Under the pieces are notes generated by a model. That model saw nothing but the letters and a program-made list of their open reading frames with translations, did not search any database and was not told the DNA's origin. From Streptomyces plumbidurans (lineage in GTDB: Bacteria; Actinomycetota; Actinomycetes; Streptomycetales; Streptomycetaceae), in contig NZ_JAFJSY010000080.1 in the NCBI RefSeq assembly GCF_019857225.1, positions 1-44,147 of the forward strand: a DNA stretch of 44,147 nt, written 5' to 3'. A program made the translations under genes and the position numbers. This document shows, piece by piece, positions 1 to 7,884 of this stretch. Position 1 is the first letter of the stretch, and the number at the start of each line of letters is the position of its first letter.

Positions 1-1779
1 CTCGATCTCGCCCGCGTAGTCCTTCGCCACCACATTGCGCTTGAGCTTCAGCGACGGCGTCAGGTGGCCCGACTCCTCCGAGAACTGGGAGGACAGGATG
101 CGGAACTTGCGCACCGACTCCGCCTTCGACACCGCGGCGTTGCCGTCGTCGATCGCCGTCTGGATCGCGGCCAGCAGGTCGGGGTCCTCGCGCAGCGACG
201 CCGCGGTGGAACCCGCCGGCTTGCCGTGCTCGTCGGCCCAGCGGCCCAGGAACTCGTCGTCGATGGTGACCAGCGCGCCCACGAACGGCCGCCCGTCGCC
301 CACGACCATGCACTCCGCGACCAGCGCGTGCGCCCGGATGCGGTCCTCGATCACGGCCGGGGCGACGTTCTTGCCGCCCGCGGTGACGATGATCTCCTTC
401 TTGCGGCCGGTGATCCGGAGGTAGCCGTCCTCGTCGAGCGTGCCGATGTCGCCGGTGTGGAACCAGCCGTCGGTCAGCGCCTCGGCCGTGGCGGTCTCGT
501 TGTTCCAGTAGCCCTTGAACAGGTGCTCGCCGTGCAGCAGCACCTCGCCGTCGTCCGCGATGCGCACCACCGAGCCGGGCAGCGGCTGGCCGACCGTGCC
601 GATCTTGGTGCGGTCCCAGGGGTTGAAGGCGGTGGCCGCACAGGACTCGGTCAGGCCGTAGCCCTCCAGGACCGTGAAGCCGATGCCGCGGAAGAAGTGG
701 CCCAGGCGCTCGCCGAGCGGGGCGCCGCCGGAGATGGCGTACTCGCCCCGGCCGCCGAGCACCGCGCGCAGCTTGCTGTAGACGAGCTTGTCGAACGTCC
801 TGTGCTTGATCTTCAGTCCGAGGGAGGGGCCCTGCGGGGTGTCCAGCGCCTTGCTGTACGCGATCGCGGTGTCCGCGGCCTTGTCGAAGATCTTGCCCTT
901 GCCGTCCGCCTGCGCCTTGGCGCGCGCCGAGTTGTAGACCTTCTCGAAGACCCGCGGGACGCCGAGGATCAGCGTCGGCCGGAAGGAGGCCAGCTCGTCG
1001 GTGAGCTGCTTGATGTCGGGGACCGTGCCCAGCTTGATCGGCGCCATCAGCGGCGCGATCTGCACCATGCGGCCGAAGACGTGGGCGAGCGGCAGGAACA
1101 GCAGGACCGAGCACTCGCCGGTGCGGAACAGCGGGCGCAGCCGCTCCACGATGTTGCCGCACTCGGCGAAGAAGCTGCGGTGCGTGAGCACACAGCCCTT
1201 GGGGCGGCCGGTGGTGCCGGAGGTGTAGATGATCGTCGCCGGGTCGTCGGCCCGCGCCAGCGAGCTGCGGTCCTCGACCATGCCGTCGGTGACGCCCTTG
1301 CCGAGCCTGCGCAGCTCCTCGAGCGCGCCGGCCTCGATCTGCCAGATGTGCTTGAGGGCGGGCAGCCGGTCGCGCACCGACTCGACGGCGGCCAGGTGGT
1401 TGTCCAGCTCCACGACGACCGCAGTGGCGCCCGAGTCGGAGAGGATCCACTGCACCTGCTCCGGGGAGCTGGTCTCGTAGACGGGCACGGTGATCGCGCC
1501 GGTGCACCAGATCGCGAAGTCCAGCAGCGTCCACTCGTACCGCGTGCGGGACATCAGGGCGACCCGGTCGCCGGGCTGGATGCCGGAGGCGATGAGCCCC
1601 TTGGCGGCCGCGTGCACCTCGGTCAGGAAGGCAGCGGCCGTCACGTCCTGCCAGTCGCCGCCCACCTTGCGGGCGATGATGGCGACATCGGGATGCTGCG
1701 CGGCGTTTCTCCGGACGATGTCGGTGAGATTGCCGTCCGCAGGGACCTCGTACAAAGCCGGAAGGCTGAACTCGCGCAA
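1..1779 (-). CDS. Long-chain fatty acid-CoA ligase (FadD15-like), 3' end cut by window edge
   Basis: Reading the minus strand gives 593 codons with no stop, running off the window start. The protein activates long-chain fatty acids to acyl-CoA through an acyl-AMP intermediate. Visible family motifs are the AMP-binding P-loop YTSGTTGRPKG, the GYGLTES motif, the WFHTGDIG motif with its ATP-binding Asp, and GRKKEIIVTAGGKNV near the C terminus. FadD15-type ligases have about 600 residues, so only a few codons are missing. The start is taken as TTG at 1779 because GAGGAG lies 8 nt upstream (1788-1793). No in-frame ATG fits better. By position and type it corresponds to mycobacterial FadD15. It is divergent from the metallophosphoesterase gene. 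Confidence 0.93.
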   Translation of the reverse strand, partial: MREFSLPALYEVPADGNLTDIVRRNAAQHPDVAIIARKVGGDWQDVTAAAFLTEVHAAAKGLIASGIQPGDRVALMSRTRYEWTLLDFAIWCTGAITVPVYETSSPEQVQWILSDSGATAVVVELDNHLAAVESVRDRLPALKHIWQIEAGALEELRRLGKGVTDGMVEDRSSLARADDPATIIYTSGTTGRPKGCVLTHRSFFAECGNIVERLRPLFRTGECSVLLFLPLAHVFGRMVQIAPLMAPIKLGTVPDIKQLTDELASFRPTLILGVPRVFEKVYNSARAKAQADGKGKIFDKAADTAIAYSKALDTPQGPSLGLKIKHRTFDKLVYSKLRAVLGGRGEYAISGGAPLGERLGHFFRGIGFTVLEGYGLTESCAATAFNPWDRTKIGTVGQPLPGSVVRIADDGEVLLHGEHLFKGYWNNETATAEALTDGWFHTGDIGTLDEDGYLRITGRKKEIIVTAGGKNVAPAVIEDRIRAHALVAECMVVGDGRPFVGALVTIDDEFLGRWADEHGKPAGSTAASLREDPDLLAAIQTAIDDGNAAVSKAESVRKFRILSSQFSEESGHLTPSLKLKRNVVAKDYAGEIE

Positions 1780-2073
1780 GACTGCTGCTCCTCATAGGGC
1801 GCCGGCGCCACGACATTGTGTGATGCGACGGGGGTCCACGGCTCGGGCAGGTACTCGGGTTTTCAGAGGTTGAAATCCTGAGTACGACTGGACGGCCCGG
1901 ACGTTACCCGCCGGTATGGCTTCTTCGACAGGGGGTCCCGGCGAGATGTTCCCTGCGTCACACAGGCTGGTGTTCCTTTGCGTACGGTAGTCCACCGGCT
2001 AACTGACTGGCCAGTAACCGCAAGGTCACCCAGCACTGTTCACGTACACCGCACACGCTTACCCTTGATCGCC
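1780..2073. promoter_or_regulatory. Divergent intergenic region with TetR-type near-palindrome
   Basis: This 294-nt gap separates the divergent acyl-CoA ligase and metallophosphoesterase genes and should hold both promoters. ACTGACTGGCCAGT at 2002-2015 contains the perfect 10-bp palindrome ACTGGCCAGT. It differs at one of 14 bases from ACTGACTGGTCAGT at 33827-33840, in front of an operon that encodes a TetR regulator. TACCCT at 2060-2065, 8 nt before the ATG at 2074, is a candidate -10. An open frame on the minus strand here (1792-1995) has no protein-like features. Confidence 0.45.
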
Positions 2074-2871
2074 ATGGCATCCTCACCAGCCGGCAACCGC
2101 AGGACACGCGTTCATGTGGTCAGTGACGTGCACGGCAACGCCCGTGACCTGGCCACCGCCGGCGAGGGCGCGGACGCCCTGATCTGCCTGGGGGACCTCG
2201 TCCTCTTCCTCGACTACGCCGACCACTCGCGCGGGATCTTCCCCGATCTGTTCGGCCGGGAGAACGCCGACCGCATCGTGGAACTGCGCACCGCCCGCCG
2301 CTTCGAGGAGGCGCGGGAGTTCGGGGCCCGGCTGTGGGCCGGCATCGGCTCGGACCGAGCGGCCGTGATCGAGCAGGCGGTGCGCAAGCAGTACGCCGAG
2401 ATGTTCGCCGCCTTCCCCACCCCGACGTACGCCACCTACGGCAACGTCGACATGCCGCCCCTGTGGCCGGAGTACGCCGGACCGGGCACGACCGTCCTCG
2501 ACGGCGAGCGCGTGGAGATCGGCGGCCGCCTCTTCGGCTTCGTCGGCGGCGGCCTGAAGTCCCCCATGCGCACGCCGTACGAGATCGGTGACGAGGAGTA
2601 CGCGGCCAAGCTCGAGGCCGTGGGCGAGGTCGACGTCCTGTGCACCCACATCCCGCCGGAGGTGCCGGAACTCGTCTACGACACCGTCGCGCGCCGCTTC
2701 GAGCGCGGCAGCCGGGCGCTGCTGGAGGCGATCCGCAGGACCCGTCCCCGCTACGCCCTCTTCGGCCACGTCCACCAGCCGCTCGCGCGGCGCATGCGGA
2801 TCGGGGCGACGGAGTGCGTGAACGTCGGGCACTTCGCCGGGACCGGGAAGCCGTGGGCGCTCGAATGGTGA
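2074..2871 (+). CDS. Calcineurin-like metallophosphoesterase
   Basis: This 265-residue protein has the full metallophosphoesterase motif series: DVHGN near the N terminus (D-x-H), GDLV, GNVD, CTHIPPE, and GHVHQP near the C terminus. These are the usual ligands of a two-metal hydrolase. It has no signal peptide or membrane segment, so it is probably a cytoplasmic phosphodiesterase or phosphatase. The substrate cannot be read from sequence. The ATG at 2074 is preferred. An upstream in-frame start at 1978 would add 32 residues encoded by promoter-like DNA. TACCCT 8 nt before the ATG suggests a very short or absent leader. Confidence 0.88.
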   Translation: MASSPAGNRRTRVHVVSDVHGNARDLATAGEGADALICLGDLVLFLDYADHSRGIFPDLFGRENADRIVELRTARRFEEAREFGARLWAGIGSDRAAVIEQAVRKQYAEMFAAFPTPTYATYGNVDMPPLWPEYAGPGTTVLDGERVEIGGRLFGFVGGGLKSPMRTPYEIGDEEYAAKLEAVGEVDVLCTHIPPEVPELVYDTVARRFERGSRALLEAIRRTRPRYALFGHVHQPLARRMRIGATECVNVGHFAGTGKPWALEW

Positions 2872-3009
2872 CTCCCGTGGCGAGCGGACGACAGCGGCGG
2901 AACGCAGGTGGGGGTGAAGTCCCCTCGTCACGTGCGCGGTAGCCTTCACGCGGCACACACGTGCGCACGACGACCTCTGTACCGGCCCGCATCTGGAGGA
3001 GCCACAGCG

Positions 3010-3453
3010 ATGGCGGAACACACCAGCTCGAGCATCACGATCGAGGCGGCACCGGCCGATGTCATGGGGGTGATCTCCGACTTCGCGCGGTACCCGGACT
3101 GGACCGGCGAGGTGAAGGAGGCCGAGGTGCTCGCCTCGGACACCCAGGGCCGCGCCGAACAGGTCCGTCTCGTCATGGACGCCGGCGCGATCAAGGACGA
3201 CCAGGTCCTCGCGTACACCTGGACCGGTGAGCACGAGGTCTCCTGGACGCTGGTCAAGTCCCAGATGCTGCGCTCCCTCGACGGCTCCTACCTGCTCAAG
3301 CCGGCCGGAGCGGGCGCCACCGAGGTCACCTACCAGCTGACCGTGGACGTCAAGATCCCGATGCTCGGGATGATCAAGCGCAAGGCCGAGAAGGTCATCA
3401 TCGACCGGGCGCTGGCCGGGCTGAAGAAGCGCGTGGAGTCCGGGGAGAAGTAG
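3010..3453 (+). CDS. SRPBCC (START-like / polyketide cyclase fold) protein
   Basis: This 147-residue protein begins MAEHTSSSITIEAAP and carries the SRPBCC hallmarks: an APADVMGVISDFARYPDW motif near residues 14-31, a long beta-rich middle, and a C-terminal amphipathic helix. The fold binds hydrophobic ligands in a deep cavity. The ligand is unknown. It resembles mycobacterial TB16.3 (Rv2185c), which also lies beside an ArsA-like ATPase and fadD15, so the linkage appears old. The ATG at 3010 follows GGAGGAG. A longer reading from 2908 is unlikely because it enters the leader. The last codons are part of a 24-bp tandem duplication that also copies the stop. Confidence 0.85.
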   Translation: MAEHTSSSITIEAAPADVMGVISDFARYPDWTGEVKEAEVLASDTQGRAEQVRLVMDAGAIKDDQVLAYTWTGEHEVSWTLVKSQMLRSLDGSYLLKPAGAGATEVTYQLTVDVKIPMLGMIKRKAEKVIIDRALAGLKKRVESGEK

Positions 3454-3477
3454 CGCGTGGAGTCCGGGGAGCAGTGA
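3430..3477 (+). repeat. 24-bp tandem duplication covering the end and stop codon of the SRPBCC gene
   Basis: Two adjacent 24-nt copies (3430-3453 and 3454-3477) differ at only two positions near their ends. Copy 1 encodes RVESGEK and TAG. Copy 2, in the same frame right after that stop, would encode RVESGEQ and TGA. The copy therefore duplicates the C-terminal codons together with the stop. Confidence 0.9.
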
Positions 3478-3553
3478 CGCCCGCGTTGCCCGGACGCCGC
3501 TCGGACCCGACGGCGAGCCCGCCTCCGTTCCCGCCTCCGTTACGGTTCAGCGC

Positions 3554-4723
3554 ATGCGCACCATCCTGATCACCGGCTCCGGCGGCAGCGGTCGTACGAC
3601 GATCGCGGCCGCCACCGCCCTGGCCGCCGCCCGCGAGGGGACCCGCACCCTCGTCCTGAGCGCCGACCGCACCGACACCCTCGGCGCGGCCCTCGGCACC
3701 GCCACGGGACCGGAGCCGGCGCAGGTCGCCCCCGATCTCACCGCCTGGCGCCCCGACGCGGCGGCCGGCTTCCGGGACGACCTCACCGCCTTCCAGGAAC
3801 GCGCGACCGGCGTCCTCGACCTGCTGGGCGCCGCCCGGCTGGACGCCGAGGAGGTCACGCCGCTGCCCGGCGCCGAGGAACTCAGCTTCCTGCGCGCCCT
3901 GCGCGACGCCGCGCTCTCCGAGCGCTTCGACCTCCTCGTCGTCGACCTCCCGCCCGTGCCCGGCGCCCTCGCCCTGCTCTCGCTGCCCGAGGAACTGCGC
4001 CGCTATCTGCGCCGGCTGCTGCCGCCCGAGCGCCAGGCCGCCCGCGCGCTGCGCCCGGTCCTCGGCAGGCTGACCGGCGTCCCCATGCCCTCGGAGTGGC
4101 TGTACGAGACGGCCGCGCGCTGGGAGACGGAACTGGCCGCCGTCGAGGCCGTACTGGCCGACCGCGACACCGTCGTACGGCTGGTCGCGGAGCCCGGCCC
4201 GGCGGGCGCGGACGCCGTGCGCACCGCGGCCCTGGGGCTCGCCCTGCGCGGGCTGCGGCCCGACGTCCTGGTCGCCAACCGGGTGCTGCCGGAGCGGGCC
4301 GCGGAGGGCTGGCCGACCGGGCTCGTCGCCCAGCAGCGCAAGGCGCTGGAGGAGTGGCAGGAGTCGTACGACGTACGTCCGGTGCACCACCTCGGCCACG
4401 ACCCGCGCGGCACCGACGACCTGACCGCCCTGCCCGTCCCCGGCGTCAACGGCGCTCCCTCCACGGTCGAGTGGCCCGTCACCGACCGGCTCGCCGACGA
4501 CGGCGTGCTGGTCTGGCGGATCCCGCTGCCCGGCGCCGTCCGCGAGGACCTGGACCTCGTCCGGCGGGGCGACGAACTCGTTGTCACGGCGGGCCGGTTC
4601 CGCCGTGTCGTGCGGCTTCCGTCCGTACTGCGCCGCTGCACCGTGGACGGGGCCGCGCTGCGCGAGGGCGAGCTGAGCATCCGGTTCGCACCCGACCCGG
4701 ATCTGTGGCCGCGGACCCGGTGA
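3554..4723 (+). CDS. ArsA-like ion-transporter ATPase family protein with altered P-loop
   Basis: This 389-residue protein starts MRTILITGSGGSGRTTIAAA, which aligns with the deviant Walker A of ArsA/GET3 ATPases (GKGGVGKTT). Further family-like features are LVVDLPPVPGALALLSLPEEL (switch and Walker B region, about residues 118-140) and the C-terminal beta-rich ArsA-type domain (VRREDELVV-like segment). Both functional lysines of the P-loop are replaced: Ser at the signature-lysine position and Arg at the Walker A lysine. Nucleotide hydrolysis is therefore doubtful. It resembles the Rv2184c position in M. tuberculosis, next to the SRPBCC protein. TACGGT at 3541-3546 sits exactly 7 nt before the ATG, which suggests a leaderless mRNA. 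Confidence 0.8.
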   Translation: MRTILITGSGGSGRTTIAAATALAAAREGTRTLVLSADRTDTLGAALGTATGPEPAQVAPDLTAWRPDAAAGFRDDLTAFQERATGVLDLLGAARLDAEEVTPLPGAEELSFLRALRDAALSERFDLLVVDLPPVPGALALLSLPEELRRYLRRLLPPERQAARALRPVLGRLTGVPMPSEWLYETAARWETELAAVEAVLADRDTVVRLVAEPGPAGADAVRTAALGLALRGLRPDVLVANRVLPERAAEGWPTGLVAQQRKALEEWQESYDVRPVHHLGHDPRGTDDLTALPVPGVNGAPSTVEWPVTDRLADDGVLVWRIPLPGAVREDLDLVRRGDELVVTAGRFRRVVRLPSVLRRCTVDGAALREGELSIRFAPDPDLWPRTR

Positions 4724-4780
4724 AGCACATACGGCCGTTCGGGTAACGTCGTAGGGACGAACCGTAGTCAGGAGGTCGTC

Positions 4781-5287
4781 ATGAGCGAAGAGCTCCCCCC
4801 GTCCGGCGCCGAGCGGAACGAGGCGGCCGGCGAGGTGCGGGCGACCGACGCCGACGCCTGGTCGACGGCGTGCGCCGAGGACCTCGCGGCGGAGAAGTCC
4901 CGCCGCCGCGCCGAGTACGGCCCGCCGCCGGGCTCGGCCGCCGAGGAACTGCGCAAGTTCGTCGACGCCGTCTCCGAGAAGCTGGACAAGCTGTCGGCGG
5001 GTCAGTCCCCGCTGCTCGGCTCCGTCGCCGGACCCGCCGCGCAGCAGGTCGTCAAGCAGGTCGTGCAGCAGGCGAGGGCCGCCGTCGAACCCGTCATCGA
5101 ACGCAACCCGGACGTCTTCGACCACCTCGCGGCCGCGGGCAACGAACTCCTCGCCGCCTACCGCTCCGCGGTCCAGGCCCAGGAACAGCGGTGGACCACC
5201 CGTGCGGCGGACCTCCACAAGGACCTCGACGAACGCCGCGACGACGGTGAGGGAACCGGTCCAGGACAGCGCATCGATCTGGACTGA
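4781..5287 (+). CDS. DUF5304-type protein upstream of glucokinase (SCO2127-like)
   Basis: This 168-residue soluble, acidic, mostly helical protein has no signal peptide. Recognisable parts are the Trp-containing motif DADAWSTACAEDLAAEK near residue 25, a central helical block rich in Lys, Gln and Val (residues 55-110), and a charged C terminus. It lies 122 nt upstream of the glucokinase gene, on the same strand. In S. coelicolor the equivalent neighbour, SCO2127, has been reported to affect glucokinase expression or activity and glucose repression. Applying that role here rests only on position and similarity. AGGAGG 6-7 nt before the ATG supports the start. The biochemical function is unknown. 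Confidence 0.75.
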   Translation: MSEELPPSGAERNEAAGEVRATDADAWSTACAEDLAAEKSRRRAEYGPPPGSAAEELRKFVDAVSEKLDKLSAGQSPLLGSVAGPAAQQVVKQVVQQARAAVEPVIERNPDVFDHLAAAGNELLAAYRSAVQAQEQRWTTRAADLHKDLDERRDDGEGTGPGQRIDLD

Positions 5288-5409
5288 CGGCCCGCCCCCA
5301 CCCCCTGCCCCCGGGCTCCCGCCTGCCCGGACGCTGGACAGCAGGACTGGCAGGGCAGGGCCTCGGGTACGGTTGGCCGTAGCGGGGCTCGACCGAAACT
5401 GAGGGATTC

Positions 5410-6363
5410 ATGGGACTCACCATCGGCGTCGACATCGGCGGTACCAAGATCGCGGCCGGTGTGGTCGACGAGGAAGGCAGCATCCTCTCGACCCACAAGG
5501 TGCCGACCCCGGGCACGCCCGACGGGATCGTGGACGCCATCGCCTCCGCCGTCGAGGGAGCGCGCGCCGGACACAAGATCGTCGGCGTGGGCATCGGTGC
5601 GGCCGGCTATGTGAACCGGCAGCGCTCCACCGTGTACTTCGCGCCGAACATCGACTGGCGCCAGGAGCCGCTGAAGGAGAAGGTCGAGGCCCGCGTGGGC
5701 CTGCCGGTCGTCGTGGAGAACGACGCGAACGCCGCCGCCTGGGGCGAGTACCGCTTCGGCGCGGGCAAGGGCCACCGCAACGTCATCTGCATCACCCTCG
5801 GCACGGGCCTGGGCGGCGGCATCATCATCGGCAACAAGCTGCGCCGCGGCCACTTCGGCGTCGCCGCCGAGTTCGGCCACATCCGCATGGTGCCCGACGG
5901 CCTGCTGTGCGGCTGCGGCTCGCAGGGCTGCTGGGAGCAGTACGCCTCCGGACGCGCCCTGGTCAGATACGCCAAGCAGCGCGCCAACGCCACCCCCGAG
6001 CGGGCCGAGATCCTGCTCGCGCTCGGCGACGGCAGCCCCGACGGCATCGAGGGCAAGCACATCTCCATCGCAGCCCGCCAGGGCGACCCGGTGGCCACCG
6101 ACTCCTACCGCGAGCTGGCCCGCTGGGTGGGCGCCGGTCTCGCCGACCTCGCCTCCCTCTTCGACCCGTCCGCCTTCATCGTCGGCGGCGGCCTCTCCGA
6201 CGAGGGGGAACTGGTCCTCGACCCGATCCGCAAGTCCTACAAGCGCTGGCTCGTCGGCGGCAACTGGCGCCCGGTGGCGGACGTCATCGCCGCCCAGCTG
6301 GGCAACGGCGCGGGTCTGGTGGGCGCGGCGGACCTGGCCCGGGAGCCCGACCCGATCATGTAG
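5410..6363 (+). CDS. glkA: ROK-family ATP-dependent glucokinase
   Basis: This 317-residue cytoplasmic kinase phosphorylates glucose to glucose-6-phosphate. It shows the phosphate-binding DIGGTK (residues 8-13), catalytic END at 103-105 with Asp105 as general base, GTGLGGG (131-137), and the ROK zinc site made of EFGH (His157) and CGCGSQGC (Cys167, Cys169, Cys174). Length and motifs match Streptomyces GlkA, which also acts in glucose repression in that genus (family knowledge). GAGGG 4-5 nt before the ATG is the ribosome site. TACGGT near 5369 is a candidate promoter -10. It follows the DUF5304 gene and may be co-transcribed with it. Confidence 0.96.
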   Translation: MGLTIGVDIGGTKIAAGVVDEEGSILSTHKVPTPGTPDGIVDAIASAVEGARAGHKIVGVGIGAAGYVNRQRSTVYFAPNIDWRQEPLKEKVEARVGLPVVVENDANAAAWGEYRFGAGKGHRNVICITLGTGLGGGIIIGNKLRRGHFGVAAEFGHIRMVPDGLLCGCGSQGCWEQYASGRALVRYAKQRANATPERAEILLALGDGSPDGIEGKHISIAARQGDPVATDSYRELARWVGAGLADLASLFDPSAFIVGGGLSDEGELVLDPIRKSYKRWLVGGNWRPVADVIAAQLGNGAGLVGAADLAREPDPIM

Positions 6364-6374
6364 CCCGGTGCAGC

Positions 6375-6446
6375 CCGGTGACCGCGCGGCGATGTCCAGT
6401 GCCGCCGGTGACCGCGCAACCCGTGTCCAGTGCCGCCGGTGTCCGC
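6375..6446 (+). repeat. Short tandem repeat, about 30 bp, 2.4 copies
   Basis: Copy 1 spans 6375-6404, copy 2 spans 6405-6435 with a one-base insertion and a few substitutions, and a partial third copy covers 6436-6446. Each unit contains CCGGTG and TGTCCAGTGCCG. It lies between glucokinase and the EEP gene. I see no clear terminator hairpin here. The function is unknown. It may be a replication-slippage product. Confidence 0.75.
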
Positions 6447-6522
6447 ATCCGGCCGCCGCTGAACGTGATGAGCCCGCCGTGCCCCGCCCCGGGGCGGCGG
6501 GCCTCGTCGTATGTTGATCGTC

Positions 6523-7275
6523 ATGGCGACTTCGACCCCGCTGCCCAACTCCCGCACCGAACCCGACGGTTCCGTTCTCCGCGTCCTCAGCTACAACATC
6601 CGCTCCATGCGCGACGACACCGCGGCCCTCGCGCGGGTTATCGGCGCATGCGCGCCGGACCTCGTGCTGGTCCAGGAGGCCCCCCGGTTCTTCCGCTGGC
6701 GCAAGAAGCTGGCCCGGCTGGCCGCGGCCTCCGGCCTGGTGGTGCTCACCGGAGGGGCCACGGCCGCAGGACCGGCGATCCTGTGCAGCCTGCGCGCCAC
6801 CGTCGAGCGCACCGAGGACGTGCTGCTGCCGCTCACCCCCGGGCAGCACCGGCGCGGCTTCGCCACCGCCGTCGTACGCTTCGGCGGCGCCCGCCTCGGC
6901 GTCCTGAGCTGCCATCTCTCGCTGCAGAAGGACGAGCGGTACGAGCAGGGCGGCATGCTCCTGGACCGCCTGGCCGGCCTCGGCGTGGACCACGCGGTCG
7001 CGGGCGGCGACCTCAACGAGCGGCCCGGCGGCCGCACCTTCGGCCGCCTCGCCGACGGCCTGCAGGACTGCCACGCCGTGACGCCCTGGGGTGGCGAGCA
7101 CACCTTCACGCCCCTCACCCCCTTCCAGCGCATCGACGCGATCTTCGCCACGAAGGGCGTCGAGGTGCTCGGTTGCGGGGTTCCGCTGGACCTGCCGGGG
7201 GTGACGGAGACAGACCTGAGGGCGGCCACGGACCACCTTCCGGTCCTGGCCGCCCTCAAGGTGCCGATCGGCTAG
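6523..7275 (+). CDS. Endonuclease/exonuclease/phosphatase (EEP) family protein
   Basis: This 250-residue protein has the EEP-fold active-site series: SYNIRS near residue 24, LVLVQEAP with the metal-binding Glu (about residue 51), HLSLQ, GGDLNE with catalytic Asp and Asn (about 164-169), and a C-terminal TDHLPV with the conserved Asp-His. It has no signal peptide or transmembrane helix, so a cytoplasmic phosphodiesterase or nuclease is likely. The substrate (DNA, lipid or sugar phosphate) cannot be decided. ATG 6523 is chosen over ATG 6511 because TATGTT (6510-6515) lies exactly 7 nt upstream, as in a leaderless promoter, and overlaps the other start. Confidence 0.85.
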   Translation: MATSTPLPNSRTEPDGSVLRVLSYNIRSMRDDTAALARVIGACAPDLVLVQEAPRFFRWRKKLARLAAASGLVVLTGGATAAGPAILCSLRATVERTEDVLLPLTPGQHRRGFATAVVRFGGARLGVLSCHLSLQKDERYEQGGMLLDRLAGLGVDHAVAGGDLNERPGGRTFGRLADGLQDCHAVTPWGGEHTFTPLTPFQRIDAIFATKGVEVLGCGVPLDLPGVTETDLRAATDHLPVLAALKVPIG

Positions 7276-7308
7276 CCGAGGGTTACGAAAGTCACGGCCG
7301 ACCGAGGT

Positions 7309-7884
7309 TCAGACGACGGCCCCGCGCCCCGGGTCGTCGTCGTCCTCGTCGTCCGTCCGCATCCGTACGACCAGGGTGACGAAGCCGCCCACGAAACCGC
7401 CGACGCTGAGCGTCGTCAGCCACCATGTCATGTCCCAGCCGAGCACCACCGCCAGCAGCAGCAGGATCGGACCGCCGATCACGCCCAGCCAGGCGAACTT
7501 CGAGGTCGGGTCGGCCGCGGGCAGCGGCGGCGGCTCCGGCGGGACGAAGTGGCCCTCGTCGTCCTCGTCGAAGTCGTCCTCGGACGGTTCGGCCGACGCG
7601 TAGTCGCGCGGGCCCACGCCGGGCGCGAAGGAGACCGAGCCGCCGAGGGGCTTCGCCGGCTTGTCCTTCCCGGGTGCCTGGTCCTCGGGCCCGTCCTTGC
7701 TGTCGTTGGGCTCCGTCTCCAGCAGCGCCAGATCCTCGATGGGCTTGAAGGGCTTGCTGCCCGGCGGGTCCTTCGGCTCGTCGCCGTAACCGGCGACGAT
7801 CGCGGCCCAGGCGGCGTCCTCGTCGAAGGGGACGCCCTGCTCGTCGGGTTCGAGATCCTCGCGGTCCGAGTCGTGCTCAGCCAC
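7309..7884 (-). CDS. Acidic membrane protein of unknown function, two C-terminal TM helices
   Basis: I do not recognise a named family for this 191-residue protein. Residues 1-125 are very acidic, rich in Pro, Asp and Glu and probably disordered. Two hydrophobic helices follow (about 132-150 and 153-170). It ends in a short tail with Arg then an Asp/Glu run. The disordered part is predicted to be cytoplasmic. Its ATG overlaps the last 8 nt of the upstream hydrolase gene, so the two are very likely translationally coupled. It converges on the EEP gene, with 33 nt between the stops. Confidence 0.72.
   Translation of the reverse strand: MAEHDSDREDLEPDEQGVPFDEDAAWAAIVAGYGDEPKDPPGSKPFKPIEDLALLETEPNDSKDGPEDQAPGKDKPAKPLGGSVSFAPGVGPRDYASAEPSEDDFDEDDEGHFVPPEPPPLPAADPTSKFAWLGVIGGPILLLLAVVLGWDMTWWLTTLSVGGFVGGFVTLVVRMRTDDEDDDDPGRGAVV

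Noticed and set aside
64..1797. Long plus-strand open frame with a protein of 577 residues
   Set aside because: It is antisense to the acyl-CoA ligase. The protein is rich in Arg, Leu, Ala and Gly, has no domain motif, and the minus strand shows a complete AMP-ligase motif series.
1792..1995. Minus-strand 67-residue frame between fadD and the metallophosphoesterase
   Set aside because: Composition is unlike a protein, there is no ribosome site, and the region holds promoter-like elements and a palindrome.
1978..2073. N-terminal extension of the metallophosphoesterase from 1978
   Set aside because: It would put 32 residues with no conserved feature in DNA that looks like promoter and operator. 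ATG 2074 leads directly into the metal-binding motif.
6375..6446. Direct repeats as a CRISPR array
   Set aside because: There are only about 2.4 adjacent copies without spacers, and no cas genes are in the window.
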